Positions 48,420 through 58,520 of a DNA stretch of 64,000 bases are shown piece by piece. Position 1 is the stretch's first letter, and each line of letters starts with the position of its first letter. The DNA comes from Ralstonia soli. Its GTDB lineage: Bacteria > Pseudomonadota > Gammaproteobacteria > Burkholderiales > Burkholderiaceae. The stretch spans positions 248,001 to 312,000 of the forward strand of contig NZ_JAMXHT010000007.1 of the NCBI RefSeq assembly GCF_023955655.1, written 5' to 3'. The notes under the pieces are model-generated. The model saw only the letters and a program-made list of their open reading frames with translations. It had not been told where the DNA came from and did not search any database. A program made the position numbers and the translations under genes.

Positions 48420-50240
48420 ATGGAAGCCAAACCGCTCTATACCCTCGGCATCAACGCGGCGTATCACGATTCTTCCGCCACGCTGGTGCGTGACGGCGTG
48501 GTGATTGCCGCTGCGGAAGACGAGCGCTTCACGCACGTCAAGCATGCCAAGCGGCCGGTGCCGTTCTCCACCTGGCAGTTGCCGTATCACGCCATCGACT
48601 ACTGCCTGGCCGAAGCCGGCATCGACCTGGCCCGGGTGGACCAGGTGGCCTACTCGCTGGACCCGGCACTGCTGACCGACCTGCAGGCGCAGACCCACAT
48701 CGCCCTGCCGCTGCAGCCTTCCGCGCAGATGGAGTTGCCGCCCGGCGCGGCGCCGTGGGACCCGCTGTTCCTCTCGTACGTGCTGAACGCCCCGCGCCAG
48801 TTGGCGGGCGGCGCCCCGCACCACCTGCAGGCGCGCTTCGCCAACGTGAAGCACAACGGGCCGTTCCGCTGGTCGTTCGTCGAACACCACCTGGCACACG
48901 AGGCCAGCGCATTCCTGGCCGCACCGTTCGACGACTGTGCCGTGCTCACCATGGATGGCCGTGGCGAACGCGCCACCACCTCCTACGGCCTTTTTCGCAA
49001 CGGCGAATACACGCGCCTGCAGCAGGTGGATCTACCGCACTCGCTGGGCCTGCTCTATGAAGAGGTGACGGAGTACCTCGGCTTTCTGCGCTCATCCGAC
49101 GAATACAAAGTGATGGCGCTGGCGTCGTACGGACAGCCGCGCTACGTCGATGCCTTCCACGAGATGGTGCGGGTCGACACGGACGGCCGCTACACCGTGG
49201 CGCCGCTGCGGCTGGAAGAACGCTTCGGCCCACCGCGTCAACGTGGCGGCCCCATGGAAGCACGGCACTTCGATATCGCCCGTTCATTGCAGCAGGTGCT
49301 GGAGGAAACCGTGCTGACGATGAGCCAGTGGCTGCATCAGGCCACCGGCGCGCGCAACCTGGCCATGGCCGGCGGCGTGGCACTCAACTGCGTGATGAAC
49401 GCCCGCGTGCGCGATCGTGGCCCGTTCGAACAGGTGTGGGTGCAGCCAGCCGCCGGGGATGCAGGCACGTCGCTCGGCGCCGCACTGTGGACGGACTACC
49501 ACGCGCGCGGCAACAAGCAACGCCTATGGAAGATGGACCACGCCTACCTGGGCCCGGCCTACAGCGACGAAGAGATCGAGCAGTTCCTCACGTGGTCCAA
49601 GCTGCCGTTCGAGCGGCTGGACAACATTGCCGAGCAGACGGCCGAGTTGCTGGCGCAGGGCCAGGTGATCGGCTGGTTCCAGGGGCGCATGGAGTTCGGC
49701 CCGCGTGCGCTTGGGGCGCGGTCCATCCTCGCCTCGCCCATTCCGGCCGACATGCAGGCGCGCCTGAACGAGATCAAGGACCGCGAAGACTTTCGCCCCG
49801 TGGCCCCGGTGGTGATGGAGGAGCGCGCCGCCGACTGGTTTGTGGGCGCGCAGTCTGCTCCGTTCATGTTGTTCATCTTTGACGTGCGGGAAGACCGCGC
49901 CGCGCAGATTCCGGCCGTGCGCCACGTCGACGGCACCGCCCGCGTGCAGACGGTCAACCGGCGCCAGCACGCGCTCTATTTCGACCTGCTCGCTGCCTTT
50001 GAGCGGCGCACCGGCGTGCCGATCCTGGTCAATACGTCGTTCAACACGCGCGGAGAACCCATGGTATGCAGCCCGCGCGATGCGGTGGAATCGTTCTGGA
50101 CGTCGCCGCTCGATGCGCTGGTGATCGGTCCGTTCCTGCTGCGCAAGACGGCCGCTCGCCGTGACGCTGTACAAGAGGACAGCGCCGTGCGCAGCGTGGG
50201 CGGCCTACGGCGTGTTCCCGGCCTGGCGGGGGTCGCATGA
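48420..50240 (+). CDS. NodU/CmcH-family carbamoyltransferase
   Basis: The 606-residue enzyme has an N-terminal kinase-like fold with LGINAAYHDSSATLV and VEHHLAHEASAF, a central AGGVALNCVMNARV and a C-terminal YrdC-like half with MEFGPRALGARSILASP. The family transfers a carbamoyl group from carbamoyl phosphate to a hydroxyl, as on Nod factors and antibiotics. Its place among glycosyltransferases suggests carbamoylation of a glycan. GGAG precedes the ATG at 48420; ATG 48408 is an alternative. It overlaps the GT2 gene by ATGA. Confidence 0.94.
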   Translation: MEAKPLYTLGINAAYHDSSATLVRDGVVIAAAEDERFTHVKHAKRPVPFSTWQLPYHAIDYCLAEAGIDLARVDQVAYSLDPALLTDLQAQTHIALPLQPSAQMELPPGAAPWDPLFLSYVLNAPRQLAGGAPHHLQARFANVKHNGPFRWSFVEHHLAHEASAFLAAPFDDCAVLTMDGRGERATTSYGLFRNGEYTRLQQVDLPHSLGLLYEEVTEYLGFLRSSDEYKVMALASYGQPRYVDAFHEMVRVDTDGRYTVAPLRLEERFGPPRQRGGPMEARHFDIARSLQQVLEETVLTMSQWLHQATGARNLAMAGGVALNCVMNARVRDRGPFEQVWVQPAAGDAGTSLGAALWTDYHARGNKQRLWKMDHAYLGPAYSDEEIEQFLTWSKLPFERLDNIAEQTAELLAQGQVIGWFQGRMEFGPRALGARSILASPIPADMQARLNEIKDREDFRPVAPVVMEERAADWFVGAQSAPFMLFIFDVREDRAAQIPAVRHVDGTARVQTVNRRQHALYFDLLAAFERRTGVPILVNTSFNTRGEPMVCSPRDAVESFWTSPLDALVIGPFLLRKTAARRDAVQEDSAVRSVGGLRRVPGLAGVA

Positions 50241-51277
50241 ACCAGCCGATGCCGTTTGACGTGTCGGTACTCACACCCGTGCAGGGGGTGCCGGCCATGT
50301 CGGTGGTCATTGCCACGTGGCGGCGGCCGCAGATGCTGCAGCGCTGCCTCGATGGCCTGCTCATGCAGACGTTCGACGCGCACCGGCTGGAGCTGGTGGT
50401 AGCCGACGACGGCCCTGACGATGCCACACATGCCGTGGTGAACGCCTTTGCCGCCGTTGCCCCCGGCTGGCGCGTGCGCTACGTGCCCGTGCGCGACACG
50501 CAGGGCCCCGCCGCCGCACGCAACCGCGGCTGGCAGGCCGCCACCGGCGACATCATCGCCTTCACCGACGACGACACCATCCCCGCACCCACGTGGCTGG
50601 CCGAAGGCTGGCGCACCATGACCAGCCCCGACGAGGCTGGCGGCATGCCGCCCGACGCAGCCACCGGCGCCGTCCGCATGCCGCTGCCCATGCGGCCAAC
50701 CGACTACGAGCGCGATGCCAGCGGCCTCACGCGCGCGGAGTTCGTCACCGCCAACTGCTTCGTGCGGCGCGCGATGCTGGAGCACATCGGCGGCTTTGAC
50801 GAGCGCTTTCGACTCGCGTGGCGCGAAGACTCCGACCTGCAGTTCCGCATCCTCGATGCCGGTGGGCGCATCGCCCGTGCACCGCACGCGCTGATGCATC
50901 ACCCGGTGCGGCCCGCACCGTGGGGCGTGAGCGTGTCGCAGCAGCGCAAGGTGTTCTACGACGCGCTGCTCTACAAGAAGCATCCGCAGCGCTATCGCGC
51001 CCGCATCCGCCCGGTGCCGCCGTGGCACTACTACGGCATGGGCGCCGCCGTTGCGGTGGCGCTGATCGCGCTCGCAACGCACCTGCCATGGCTCGCCGGA
51101 GTGGCTGCCATGGTCTGGCTGGCGCTCACGCTGCGCTTCACGGCCATGCGCCTGCAAGGCACCACGCATACCGCACGGCACGTGCTCGAAATGCTGTGGA
51201 CGTCCATCGCCATTCCCCCCTTGGCGCTGTATTGGCGCCTGCGCGGGGCCTGGCACTTCCGGGTCTGGTTCCTATGA
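50237..51277 (+). CDS. GT2-family glycosyltransferase with C-terminal membrane segments
   Basis: The 346-residue GT-A enzyme has SVVIATWRRPQMLQRCLDGL, the donor Asp in VVADDGPDD, the DXD-like FTDDDT and an ED motif in WREDSD. Two hydrophobic segments near 270-290 and 325-340 suggest attachment to the inner membrane. It adds a sugar in the pathway of this operon. The start overlaps the carbamoyltransferase stop and its end overlaps the next start, both by ATGA. Confidence 0.9.
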   Translation: MNQPMPFDVSVLTPVQGVPAMSVVIATWRRPQMLQRCLDGLLMQTFDAHRLELVVADDGPDDATHAVVNAFAAVAPGWRVRYVPVRDTQGPAAARNRGWQAATGDIIAFTDDDTIPAPTWLAEGWRTMTSPDEAGGMPPDAATGAVRMPLPMRPTDYERDASGLTRAEFVTANCFVRRAMLEHIGGFDERFRLAWREDSDLQFRILDAGGRIARAPHALMHHPVRPAPWGVSVSQQRKVFYDALLYKKHPQRYRARIRPVPPWHYYGMGAAVAVALIALATHLPWLAGVAAMVWLALTLRFTAMRLQGTTHTARHVLEMLWTSIAIPPLALYWRLRGAWHFRVWFL

Positions 51278-52407
51278 CGCCGTCTGCTGAACTCCTGCGC
51301 GGCGCACGCCGCATTGCCGTCTTCCGCGCCTTGCAACTGGGCGACATGCTGTGCGCCGTGCCGGCCTTGCGCGCGTTGCGGGCTGCTGCGCCGCAGGCGC
51401 ATATCACGCTGGTCGGCCTGCCCTGGGCGCGGCAGTTCCAGCAGCGCTATGCCGATCTGCTGGACGATTTTGTCGCCTTTCCCGGCGGCGAGGGTTTTCC
51501 GGAGGCCGGACCGGCTGACGCGCAAACCACGCATGCGTTCTATGCCGAGATGCGTGCGCGCTGCCTCGATGTGGCCATCCAATTGCACGGCAGCGGACCG
51601 CAGTCGACCGAGGTGGTCCGGCAATTTGGCGCGCACCAGGTCTTCGGCTTTCAGCCGGACGGCGGGATCGTGCGGCAGGGCAATACAGCGCTGTTGCCAT
51701 GGCCCACGCAACTGCCGGAAGCGCAGCGCCTGCTTGCCCTGCTCGACCACCTCGGCGCGCCCGCGGTGCCTGCCGCGCCGGACTTTCCACTCACGCGCGA
51801 CGACTACGCTGAAGCCCTTGCCCTGCTGCGCCGTCACGCGCTGGACCGCGATCGCCTCGTCTGCCTGCATCCCGGGGCGCGCATGCCCACGCGGCGCTGG
51901 TGGCCCGAACGCTTTGCGGCCGTGGCCGACACGCTGATCGTCAGCGGCTTTCATGTGGCGATCACCGGAGCGCCGTCGGAAGGGGAGCTGGTCGAGCAAG
52001 TCCGCCGCCGGATGCGCCAGCGCGCGACGTCGGTGGCGGGGCAGACTTCGCTCGGCGGGCTGGCCGCGCTGCTGCGGCTGTCGCGGCTGCTCATCTGCAA
52101 CGACACCGGCGTGTCGCACGTGGCGGCAGCGGTGCGCGCGCCCAGTCTTGTGATTGCCTGCGGCAGCGACGTGGCGCGTTGGGCACCGGCTGATCGCACG
52201 CTGCATCGCGTGCTGGCTGCCTACCCGCCATGCCGCCCCTGCATGCATTGGACGTGTCCCACGGGGCACGAGTGTGCTGGCGATGTGACCGTGCGGCAGG
52301 CACTCGACGCCGCCTATGCCGCGCTGTTCGACCCCGACGTGCAATTGCGCGCATCGCACACCGACACGGCCACCGTACCCGCTACCCTGGAGCACCCCAC
52401 GCCATGA
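51274..52407 (+). CDS. GT9 heptosyltransferase-like protein, second copy
   Basis: The 377-residue GT-B enzyme begins IAVFRALQLGDMLCAVPALRAL and has a donor half with CLHPGARMPTRRWWPERFA and LLICNDTGVSHVAAA. Like the other GT9 copy it ends with a cysteine-rich run (PCRPCMHWTCPTGHECAG). The two copies are distinct, so they probably make different linkages. It is coupled on both sides by ATGA overlaps. Confidence 0.9.
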   Translation: MTPSAELLRGARRIAVFRALQLGDMLCAVPALRALRAAAPQAHITLVGLPWARQFQQRYADLLDDFVAFPGGEGFPEAGPADAQTTHAFYAEMRARCLDVAIQLHGSGPQSTEVVRQFGAHQVFGFQPDGGIVRQGNTALLPWPTQLPEAQRLLALLDHLGAPAVPAAPDFPLTRDDYAEALALLRRHALDRDRLVCLHPGARMPTRRWWPERFAAVADTLIVSGFHVAITGAPSEGELVEQVRRRMRQRATSVAGQTSLGGLAALLRLSRLLICNDTGVSHVAAAVRAPSLVIACGSDVARWAPADRTLHRVLAAYPPCRPCMHWTCPTGHECAGDVTVRQALDAAYAALFDPDVQLRASHTDTATVPATLEHPTP

Positions 52408-53401
52408 CGCACCCGACGCATCGTCCGACGCGGCGCCTGCGCATCCTGACGTGGCATGTGCATGGCAACTACCTGTACTACCTGTCGCAGGTGCCGCACG
52501 ACTTCCACCTCGTGACGCGCCCGCCCGATGCTGCCGGCCGCGTGCCGCCCGGCTATGCAGGCAAGGTGGGCGCACTGCCCTGGGGCGACAACGTGCATGA
52601 AGTGCCGTTTGACGCGGTAGCGGGGCAAGCCTTCGATGCGGTGCTGTTCCAATCCCGCGCGCAGTGGGAAGACGATCGGTTCACGGTACTCAGTGCCGCC
52701 CAGCGTGCGCTGCCGACGATCTACCTCGAGCACGATCCCCCGCAGGAACATCCCACCAACACGCGCCACTGGGTGCAAGACCCGAACGTTCTGCTCGTGC
52801 ATGTGACGCCCTTCAACGCGCTGATGTGGGACAGCGGCATCACGCCCACGCGTGTGATCGAGCACGGCGTGCATCTGCCCGCGCCGGCGCATTACACGGG
52901 CGAGGTCGAGCGCGGCATCGTGGTTGTCAACCATCTGCGCAAGCGGGGGCGGCGGTTGGGCGCCGACGTGTTCGACACGCTGCGCCAGCGCGTTCCTCTC
53001 GATCTGGTCGGCATGGGTGCGGAAGCCGCAGGCGGCATTGGCGAAATCGGCAACCTCGACCTGCCCGCCTTCTGCGCGCGCTACCGCTTCTTCTTCAACC
53101 CGATCCGCTACACCAGCCTGGGGCTGGCCGTGGTGGAAGCCATGATGATCGGCATGCCCGTCATAGGCCTGGCCACCACCGAGATGAGCACCGTCATCCG
53201 CAACGGCCACAACGGCTATGTCGACACGCGCCCCGAAGCGCTGGCCGGCGTCATGCAGACGCTGCTGCGCGATCCGGTGCTGGCGCGCCGCTGGGGCGAC
53301 GCCGCGCGTGAGACGGCACGCACGCGCTTCGGCATCGACCGCTTTGTCGCGGATTGGCTGGACGCGCTCAGCGCCGTCATGGAAAACCGTCAGGAGGCTG
53401 C

Positions 53402-53405
<4 letters not shown>
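52404..53405 (+). CDS. Glycosyltransferase of the GT4 type
   Basis: The 333-residue protein is a GT-B enzyme with a shortened N-terminal half ([15 protein letters not shown]) and a donor half with [23 protein letters not shown], which carries the family E-x7-E glutamate. The acceptor and donor are unknown. It overlaps the preceding stop and following start by ATGA, so it is within the coupled operon. Confidence 0.86.
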
Positions 53406-54432
<1,027 letters not shown>

Positions 54433-54436
<4 letters not shown>

Positions 54437-55356
54437 CCCACCGACAGCGTGGGGATGGCGCGCTGGCGCTGGCGGTCGGCATCCATCTGGCGCCAGAGCG
54501 CCACGGTGGACGGCTGCACGGTATGCCGGCGCAGCAGTATGCGCGGCAGGCGCACCAGCGCGGCGGGCAACGCCTCGGCCAACACACCCTGCTCGGCCAT
54601 CGCTCGCAGCGCACGGCCTGTGACGCGCCAGGCGAGATCCGATGGCAAACGCAGCCATGCACTGAGCACCTCATTGCGCGCCAGCAGTGCACGCCGCTGC
54701 ATCACATCGCGCACCGGCGATGGGTTGTGGTGGGTGACCACCTCGCGGCAGTAGACGATGCGCCAGCCCGCATCAACGAGATCCAGCGCAAGCACGGTCT
54801 CCTCCCCACCGATGAAGAGGTCGCGCCGATAGCCGCCCACTTCGGTGAACGCGCGTGTGCGTACCACGCAGGCACCGGCCATGAAGCCCAGCAATGCGGG
54901 ACCGGGCAGCCCTTCGGCGGGCAGCGTGCTGGTGGCCATCGGCTCGCAGGCCGGGTCATCGCGGCGGGTGGGGCCCACCACGACATGGGCCGCCACCACG
55001 CCCACCGACGGATAGCGCTGCAGCACGTCCACCGCCCGCCCGATCGAGCCCGGCAGCCACGCGGTGTCGTCATCGCAGAAGGCCACAAACGGGGTGTCGA
55101 CCGAGGCCACACCAAAGTTGCGTCCGGCGGCGCCGTAGTTACGCGGCGCGCGCACCAGGGTGATGCCGGGGAAGCGCGCGGCGATCTGGTCGGCGGTGCC
55201 GTCGGTCGAACCGTTGTCGACCACGACGATGGGCCAGGGCTCGCCAAGCGCAGCCAGCTTGCTCAACGTGTCGAGCACCGTGGCGGCGCGGTTGTGCGTG
55301 AGCACGACGATGGAACACGGCGCCTGGGCCCGCTGAGCGTCATCCAGTGGTTGCAT
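54433..55356 (-). CDS. GT2-family glycosyltransferase, convergent
   Basis: The 307-residue GT-A enzyme has [31 protein letters not shown], the DXD motif [11 protein letters not shown] and [16 protein letters not shown] near the catalytic region. AAGGAG is upstream of the ATG, which lies inside the end of the PIG-L gene (17-bp overlap), so the two are coupled. Its opposite orientation to the main operon suggests separate timing, but its function is likely in the same glycan. Confidence 0.9.
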
Positions 55357-56062
55357 GGTCGGGTTCTCCTTGTTGGGTTTCGAGCAGCCAGTACCGTTCA
55401 GGCTGGTGAAGGTCTTCCACCCCGCCCGGGCCGAAGGCGCGCAACTGGCTGGCGTAACACGCCACAGCACGGCGCTTCTGCCGGCCATCGATGGCGGATG
55501 CCGGCGACACGGGCGTGGCCACGATGCCCTGCTCCGCCAGCGTGACGATGCGCTGCTGTACGGCACCGCGCCCGCGCCGATACAGCGCGTCCTCGTAACC
55601 GATCCATAGGCGGTCGGGCATCCTGCGCAGCAGCCTCAGCGCGGCCTCGTGCACCAGCACGTGATCGCTGTGAAACAGCCCGAGCGGCACGAAAACACCC
55701 TCCGCCGTGTACCGCGCCAGCAACCGTTGCAGCGCGCGCTCCAGTTCATCGGCGGTGGGCGATTGGTCGTACTGGCTGTCGCAGAAACCCAGGTGGTGCA
55801 CGGTGGCGCTCACCTGCGCGTGCGCCTGCGCATCTTCTTGCCGGCGCGCGGCGACGGCGGCGTCGGAATCGGCAAAGCCGGCCTTATGGTCCCACTCGGT
55901 CTGCATGGCGGCCGTGGGTGCGCCGCCAAACACCGTGATGGTGTGGCTGCCATGGTGCGCGGCCAGCACGTTGCCGCACGAGAAGACCGCGTCGTCAAAG
56001 TGCGGCGAGATCACCAGCACGGGCCCAAGCCGGGCGACGCGATCGTGCAGCGCGCGGCTCAT
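55340..56062 (-). CDS. PIG-L family deacetylase
   Basis: The 240-residue protein has the zinc motif SPHFDDAVFSCG (H21, D23, D24) and a later H in LGLFHSDHVLVHEA, as in GlcNAc deacetylases of the LmbE/PIG-L family. It probably removes an acetyl group from an amino sugar of the local glycan or its precursor. It starts 4 bp inside the stub of an alcohol dehydrogenase gene, which may supply its translation signals. It is coupled to the GT2 gene downstream. Confidence 0.9.
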   Translation of the reverse strand: MSRALHDRVARLGPVLVISPHFDDAVFSCGNVLAAHHGSHTITVFGGAPTAAMQTEWDHKAGFADSDAAVAARRQEDAQAHAQVSATVHHLGFCDSQYDQSPTADELERALQRLLARYTAEGVFVPLGLFHSDHVLVHEAALRLLRRMPDRLWIGYEDALYRRGRGAVQQRIVTLAEQGIVATPVSPASAIDGRQKRRAVACYASQLRAFGPGGVEDLHQPERYWLLETQQGEPDHATTG

Positions 56063-56202
56063 ACACCAGCGGCGTCAGGCACGCTTGCGCCGTCCTTGGC
56101 TTGCGGGTCGCGTCTGGCCTTCCAGCGCCGCTCGCGCAGTGTCGGCTCGGGCACGTCTTCCAGACGGATGTCGCCGATGCCGTGAAATACGACAGCTTTC
56201 AT
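56059..56202 (-). pseudogene. Remnant of a zinc-dependent alcohol dehydrogenase gene
   Basis: The 47-codon frame begins MKAVVFHGIGDIRLEDVPEP, the near-invariant start of the FdhA-like zinc alcohol dehydrogenases, then turns after VPEPTL into basic, unrelated sequence and stops. The zinc ligands (normally a CGTDLH motif at about 40) and everything after are missing. It looks like a truncated gene whose rest was lost. Its stop overlaps the start of the PIG-L gene by 4 bp, so it may still be translated as a leader peptide. Confidence 0.7.
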
Positions 56203-56288
56203 AGTGGACCCCTGGTTGGATGGACAGGACCGCCGTTTTTGTGCGGCGTCGCCCCTGACACGCAACCACGGTGCCAGCCACCCGCCCG

Positions 56289-57560
56289 TCACGACCCGCG
56301 CACCGCCAGCACGAAGAACAGCAGCATGCTCGCGCACATGCACAGCGTGGCCGCCCACGCGGTGCCGTGCAGCAGCGGTGAACTGCGGAAGCGCCCCATC
56401 ACCGCCTTGCGGCGCGACATCAGCTGCAGCATCACCATGACCGGCGTGGCCGCGACACCGTTGAGCACGGCGGCCCAGTAGAGCAGCTTGAACGGCTCGA
56501 TCGGTAGAAACACCATGGCGGTGGCCGCCGCCATCACCAGCGTGAGGAACAGGTAGAACTTCGGCGCGTGATGCACCTTAGCCTCAAGGCTGCTGTGCCA
56601 GCGGAAGGCCTCGGCGGCGGCGTAGGCAGCCGAACCCGCCAGCACCGGCACGGCCAGCAGCCCCGTGCCGACCACGCCCAACGCAAACAGGGTCTGTGCG
56701 AACCGCCCCGCCACCGGCTTGAGCGCCTCGGCAGCCTGTGCGCAGGTTTCGATGTGCGTAACACCGTGGGTGTGCAGCGCATAGGCGGCCGTCAGCATGA
56801 TGCAGAACGCAATGAGCGCCGACGCCACCATCCCGACCGTGGTGTCCATGCGGATGCGTGCGAGTTGCTCCGGGGCCTGCCACGGCGCCGTCTTGAGCGG
56901 CTCGTCGCCCTCCGTGAGCCGGGTTTCTTCCACTTCGCCCGCAGCCTGCCAGACGAACAGGTACGGGCTGATGGTGGTGCCGAACACGGCAATCAGCGTC
57001 ATCACGTAGTCGCGCGACCACTGCAGCCTGGGCACTACCGTGTCATGCAGCGCATGCGCCCAATCCACCTTCACAACAAACGCGGTGGCCACATAGGCCA
57101 GCAGCGACAGCGCCGTCCATTGCAGATAGCGCGCATAACGCCGGTACGGCAGCCACACCTGCAGCACAAGCGACACCACGGCAAACACGCACGCGTACCA
57201 CGCCGTCGAGCCGCCCGCGAGCAGGCGCACGCTGTCACCCATGGCCGCAATGTCGGCGCCGACATTGATGATGTTGGCGAGCGTGACCAGCACCACAAAC
57301 GCATACGCGAGCCACGGCGAGTGATGCCGCCGGATGTTGGCCACCACCCCCGCGCCCGATACCCGCCCCAGCCGCGCGCTCACGAGCTGGATAGCGATCA
57401 TCAACGGCAGCGTGAGCAACAGCGTCCACAGCATGCCGGTGCCCGCTTGCGCGCCGGCCTGGGCGTAAGTGGCAATGCCGCTCGGGTCGTCATCGGCGGC
57501 CCCGGTGATGAAGCCGGGCCCCAGCCGGCGGTACCACGGGGCGTCGTCCGCTACGGGCAC
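56289..57560 (-). CDS. Nramp-family metal transporter, divergent
   Basis: The 423-residue protein has about 11 helices with Nramp layout. The first helix has GAADDDPSGIAT (DPSG at 25-28) where canonical MntH has DPGN. The sixth has ISPYLFVWQ (197-205) where canonical members have MPH. These are the metal-binding motifs, so the substrate may not be manganese or iron. Such Nramp-like proteins with altered TM6 are known, some as magnesium transporters. The start is GTG 57560, without a good ribosome binding site. A 423-residue length fits the family. Confidence 0.85.
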   Translation of the reverse strand: MPVADDAPWYRRLGPGFITGAADDDPSGIATYAQAGAQAGTGMLWTLLLTLPLMIAIQLVSARLGRVSGAGVVANIRRHHSPWLAYAFVVLVTLANIINVGADIAAMGDSVRLLAGGSTAWYACVFAVVSLVLQVWLPYRRYARYLQWTALSLLAYVATAFVVKVDWAHALHDTVVPRLQWSRDYVMTLIAVFGTTISPYLFVWQAAGEVEETRLTEGDEPLKTAPWQAPEQLARIRMDTTVGMVASALIAFCIMLTAAYALHTHGVTHIETCAQAAEALKPVAGRFAQTLFALGVVGTGLLAVPVLAGSAAYAAAEAFRWHSSLEAKVHHAPKFYLFLTLVMAAATAMVFLPIEPFKLLYWAAVLNGVAATPVMVMLQLMSRRKAVMGRFRSSPLLHGTAWAATLCMCASMLLFFVLAVRGS

Positions 57561-57573
57561 GTCGGGTCAGCGA

Positions 57574-57840
57574 TCAGCTGCGGTTGTCGGTGGGCGGTGC
57601 GTCCGGCGTCTGCTGGCCGGGGTCGTGCAGCTTGTCGCGCGTAATGCCCGGCGGCACCTCGCCCTGGCGCATGCGGCGGCCGGTGTCGTGCGGGTTCTGC
57701 GGTATGGGCGCCGTACTGCCCGGGCGGCCCACTTCAGCGTTGGCGGGGCGGTCGCCCGGCTTGCGGTGCGACTCGGCCTGCTCCCAATCGGCGTGGCGCT
57801 TTTCGGCGCCCTGGTTTTCCTTCTGCTGCTTGTCTCGCAC
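57574..57840 (-). CDS. Small hydrophilic protein, probably disordered
   Basis: The 88-residue product has no hydrophobic segment and is rich in Gly, Pro, Gln and charged residues (KPGDRPANAEVGRPG, PIPQNPHDTGRRMRQGE). It starts at GTG 57840, with CGGAG 6 bases upstream. It has no recognisable domain. It lies between the DUF421 and Nramp genes with short gaps (28 and 13 bp), so the three are probably one transcript. The function is unknown. Confidence 0.65.
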   Translation of the reverse strand: MRDKQQKENQGAEKRHADWEQAESHRKPGDRPANAEVGRPGSTAPIPQNPHDTGRRMRQGEVPPGITRDKLHDPGQQTPDAPPTDNRS

Positions 57841-57868
57841 GATCGGCTCCGGTGTGGTTTGCGCGGGG

Positions 57869-58360
57869 TCAGTGGCGCTTGCGGATCAGGCTCACCTGCC
57901 CGTTGCGCTCCAGGATGGCGGCCTCCACGTGGTCCAGCGTGCGCGTGCCAAGCGTCTGGCGCACGCTCTCTTTCAGGTCGCCCATGGTGAGGAGCGCTGC
58001 GTCCATCTGGGCCTGATCGATGCGGCCGTCACGGTAGACCTCGCGCTCACGGCCGGCGATCAGGCGATCGAGCCGCGGGAGCCGCACGCATGCCCAGCCC
58101 AGCAGCCGATGCACCGCCACCAGGGCGAATGACGCCGACACCGTCGCCATGAACGGCGATGCACCGACGATCGCGCGGCTCAACGTCGCGCCCAGCAGCA
58201 CGGCGACCACGAAATCAAACGGCGCACGCTGCCCGAACGAGCGCCGGCCCGACAGGCGCACCAGGGCCAGCCCGATGGCGAACACCACCACGGCACGCAC
58301 TGCGGTCTGTAACGGGTTGAGGTCCTTGCCTTCGCCAAACAGAAACAGCAGCGTGTCCAT
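57869..58360 (-). CDS. DUF421 (YetF-like) membrane protein
   Basis: The 163-residue protein has three N-terminal helices (about 18-36, 47-65 and 73-90) and a cytoplasmic part with the DUF421 marks RLSGRRSFGQRAPFDFVVAVLLGA, DRLIAGREREVYRDGRI and MGDLKESVRQTLG. The family is common next to stress genes and has no settled function. AGGAGG lies 7 bases before the ATG. It leads a likely operon with the small hydrophilic protein and the Nramp transporter. Confidence 0.9.
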   Translation of the reverse strand: MDTLLFLFGEGKDLNPLQTAVRAVVVFAIGLALVRLSGRRSFGQRAPFDFVVAVLLGATLSRAIVGASPFMATVSASFALVAVHRLLGWACVRLPRLDRLIAGREREVYRDGRIDQAQMDAALLTMGDLKESVRQTLGTRTLDHVEAAILERNGQVSLIRKRH

Positions 58361-58520
58361 GGCGGCGCCTCCTGTCGCTGTGGAATCTCCTGTTCACCAG
58401 CAGAGCAAACGGCGTGCCGCGTCACATGGGTCCCCCAGGCAACATCGGCCGCAACATCCGCCCGCAGTGGCATGCCGTGTGCTGAAAGTCGGTATCTACA
58501 CCCTCACAGCGAGCCTTGCC

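Noticed and set aside
56059..56202. Intact small alcohol dehydrogenase
   Set aside because: Only the first 20 or so residues match. The zinc site, nucleotide domain and most of the length are missing, so it is listed as a remnant.
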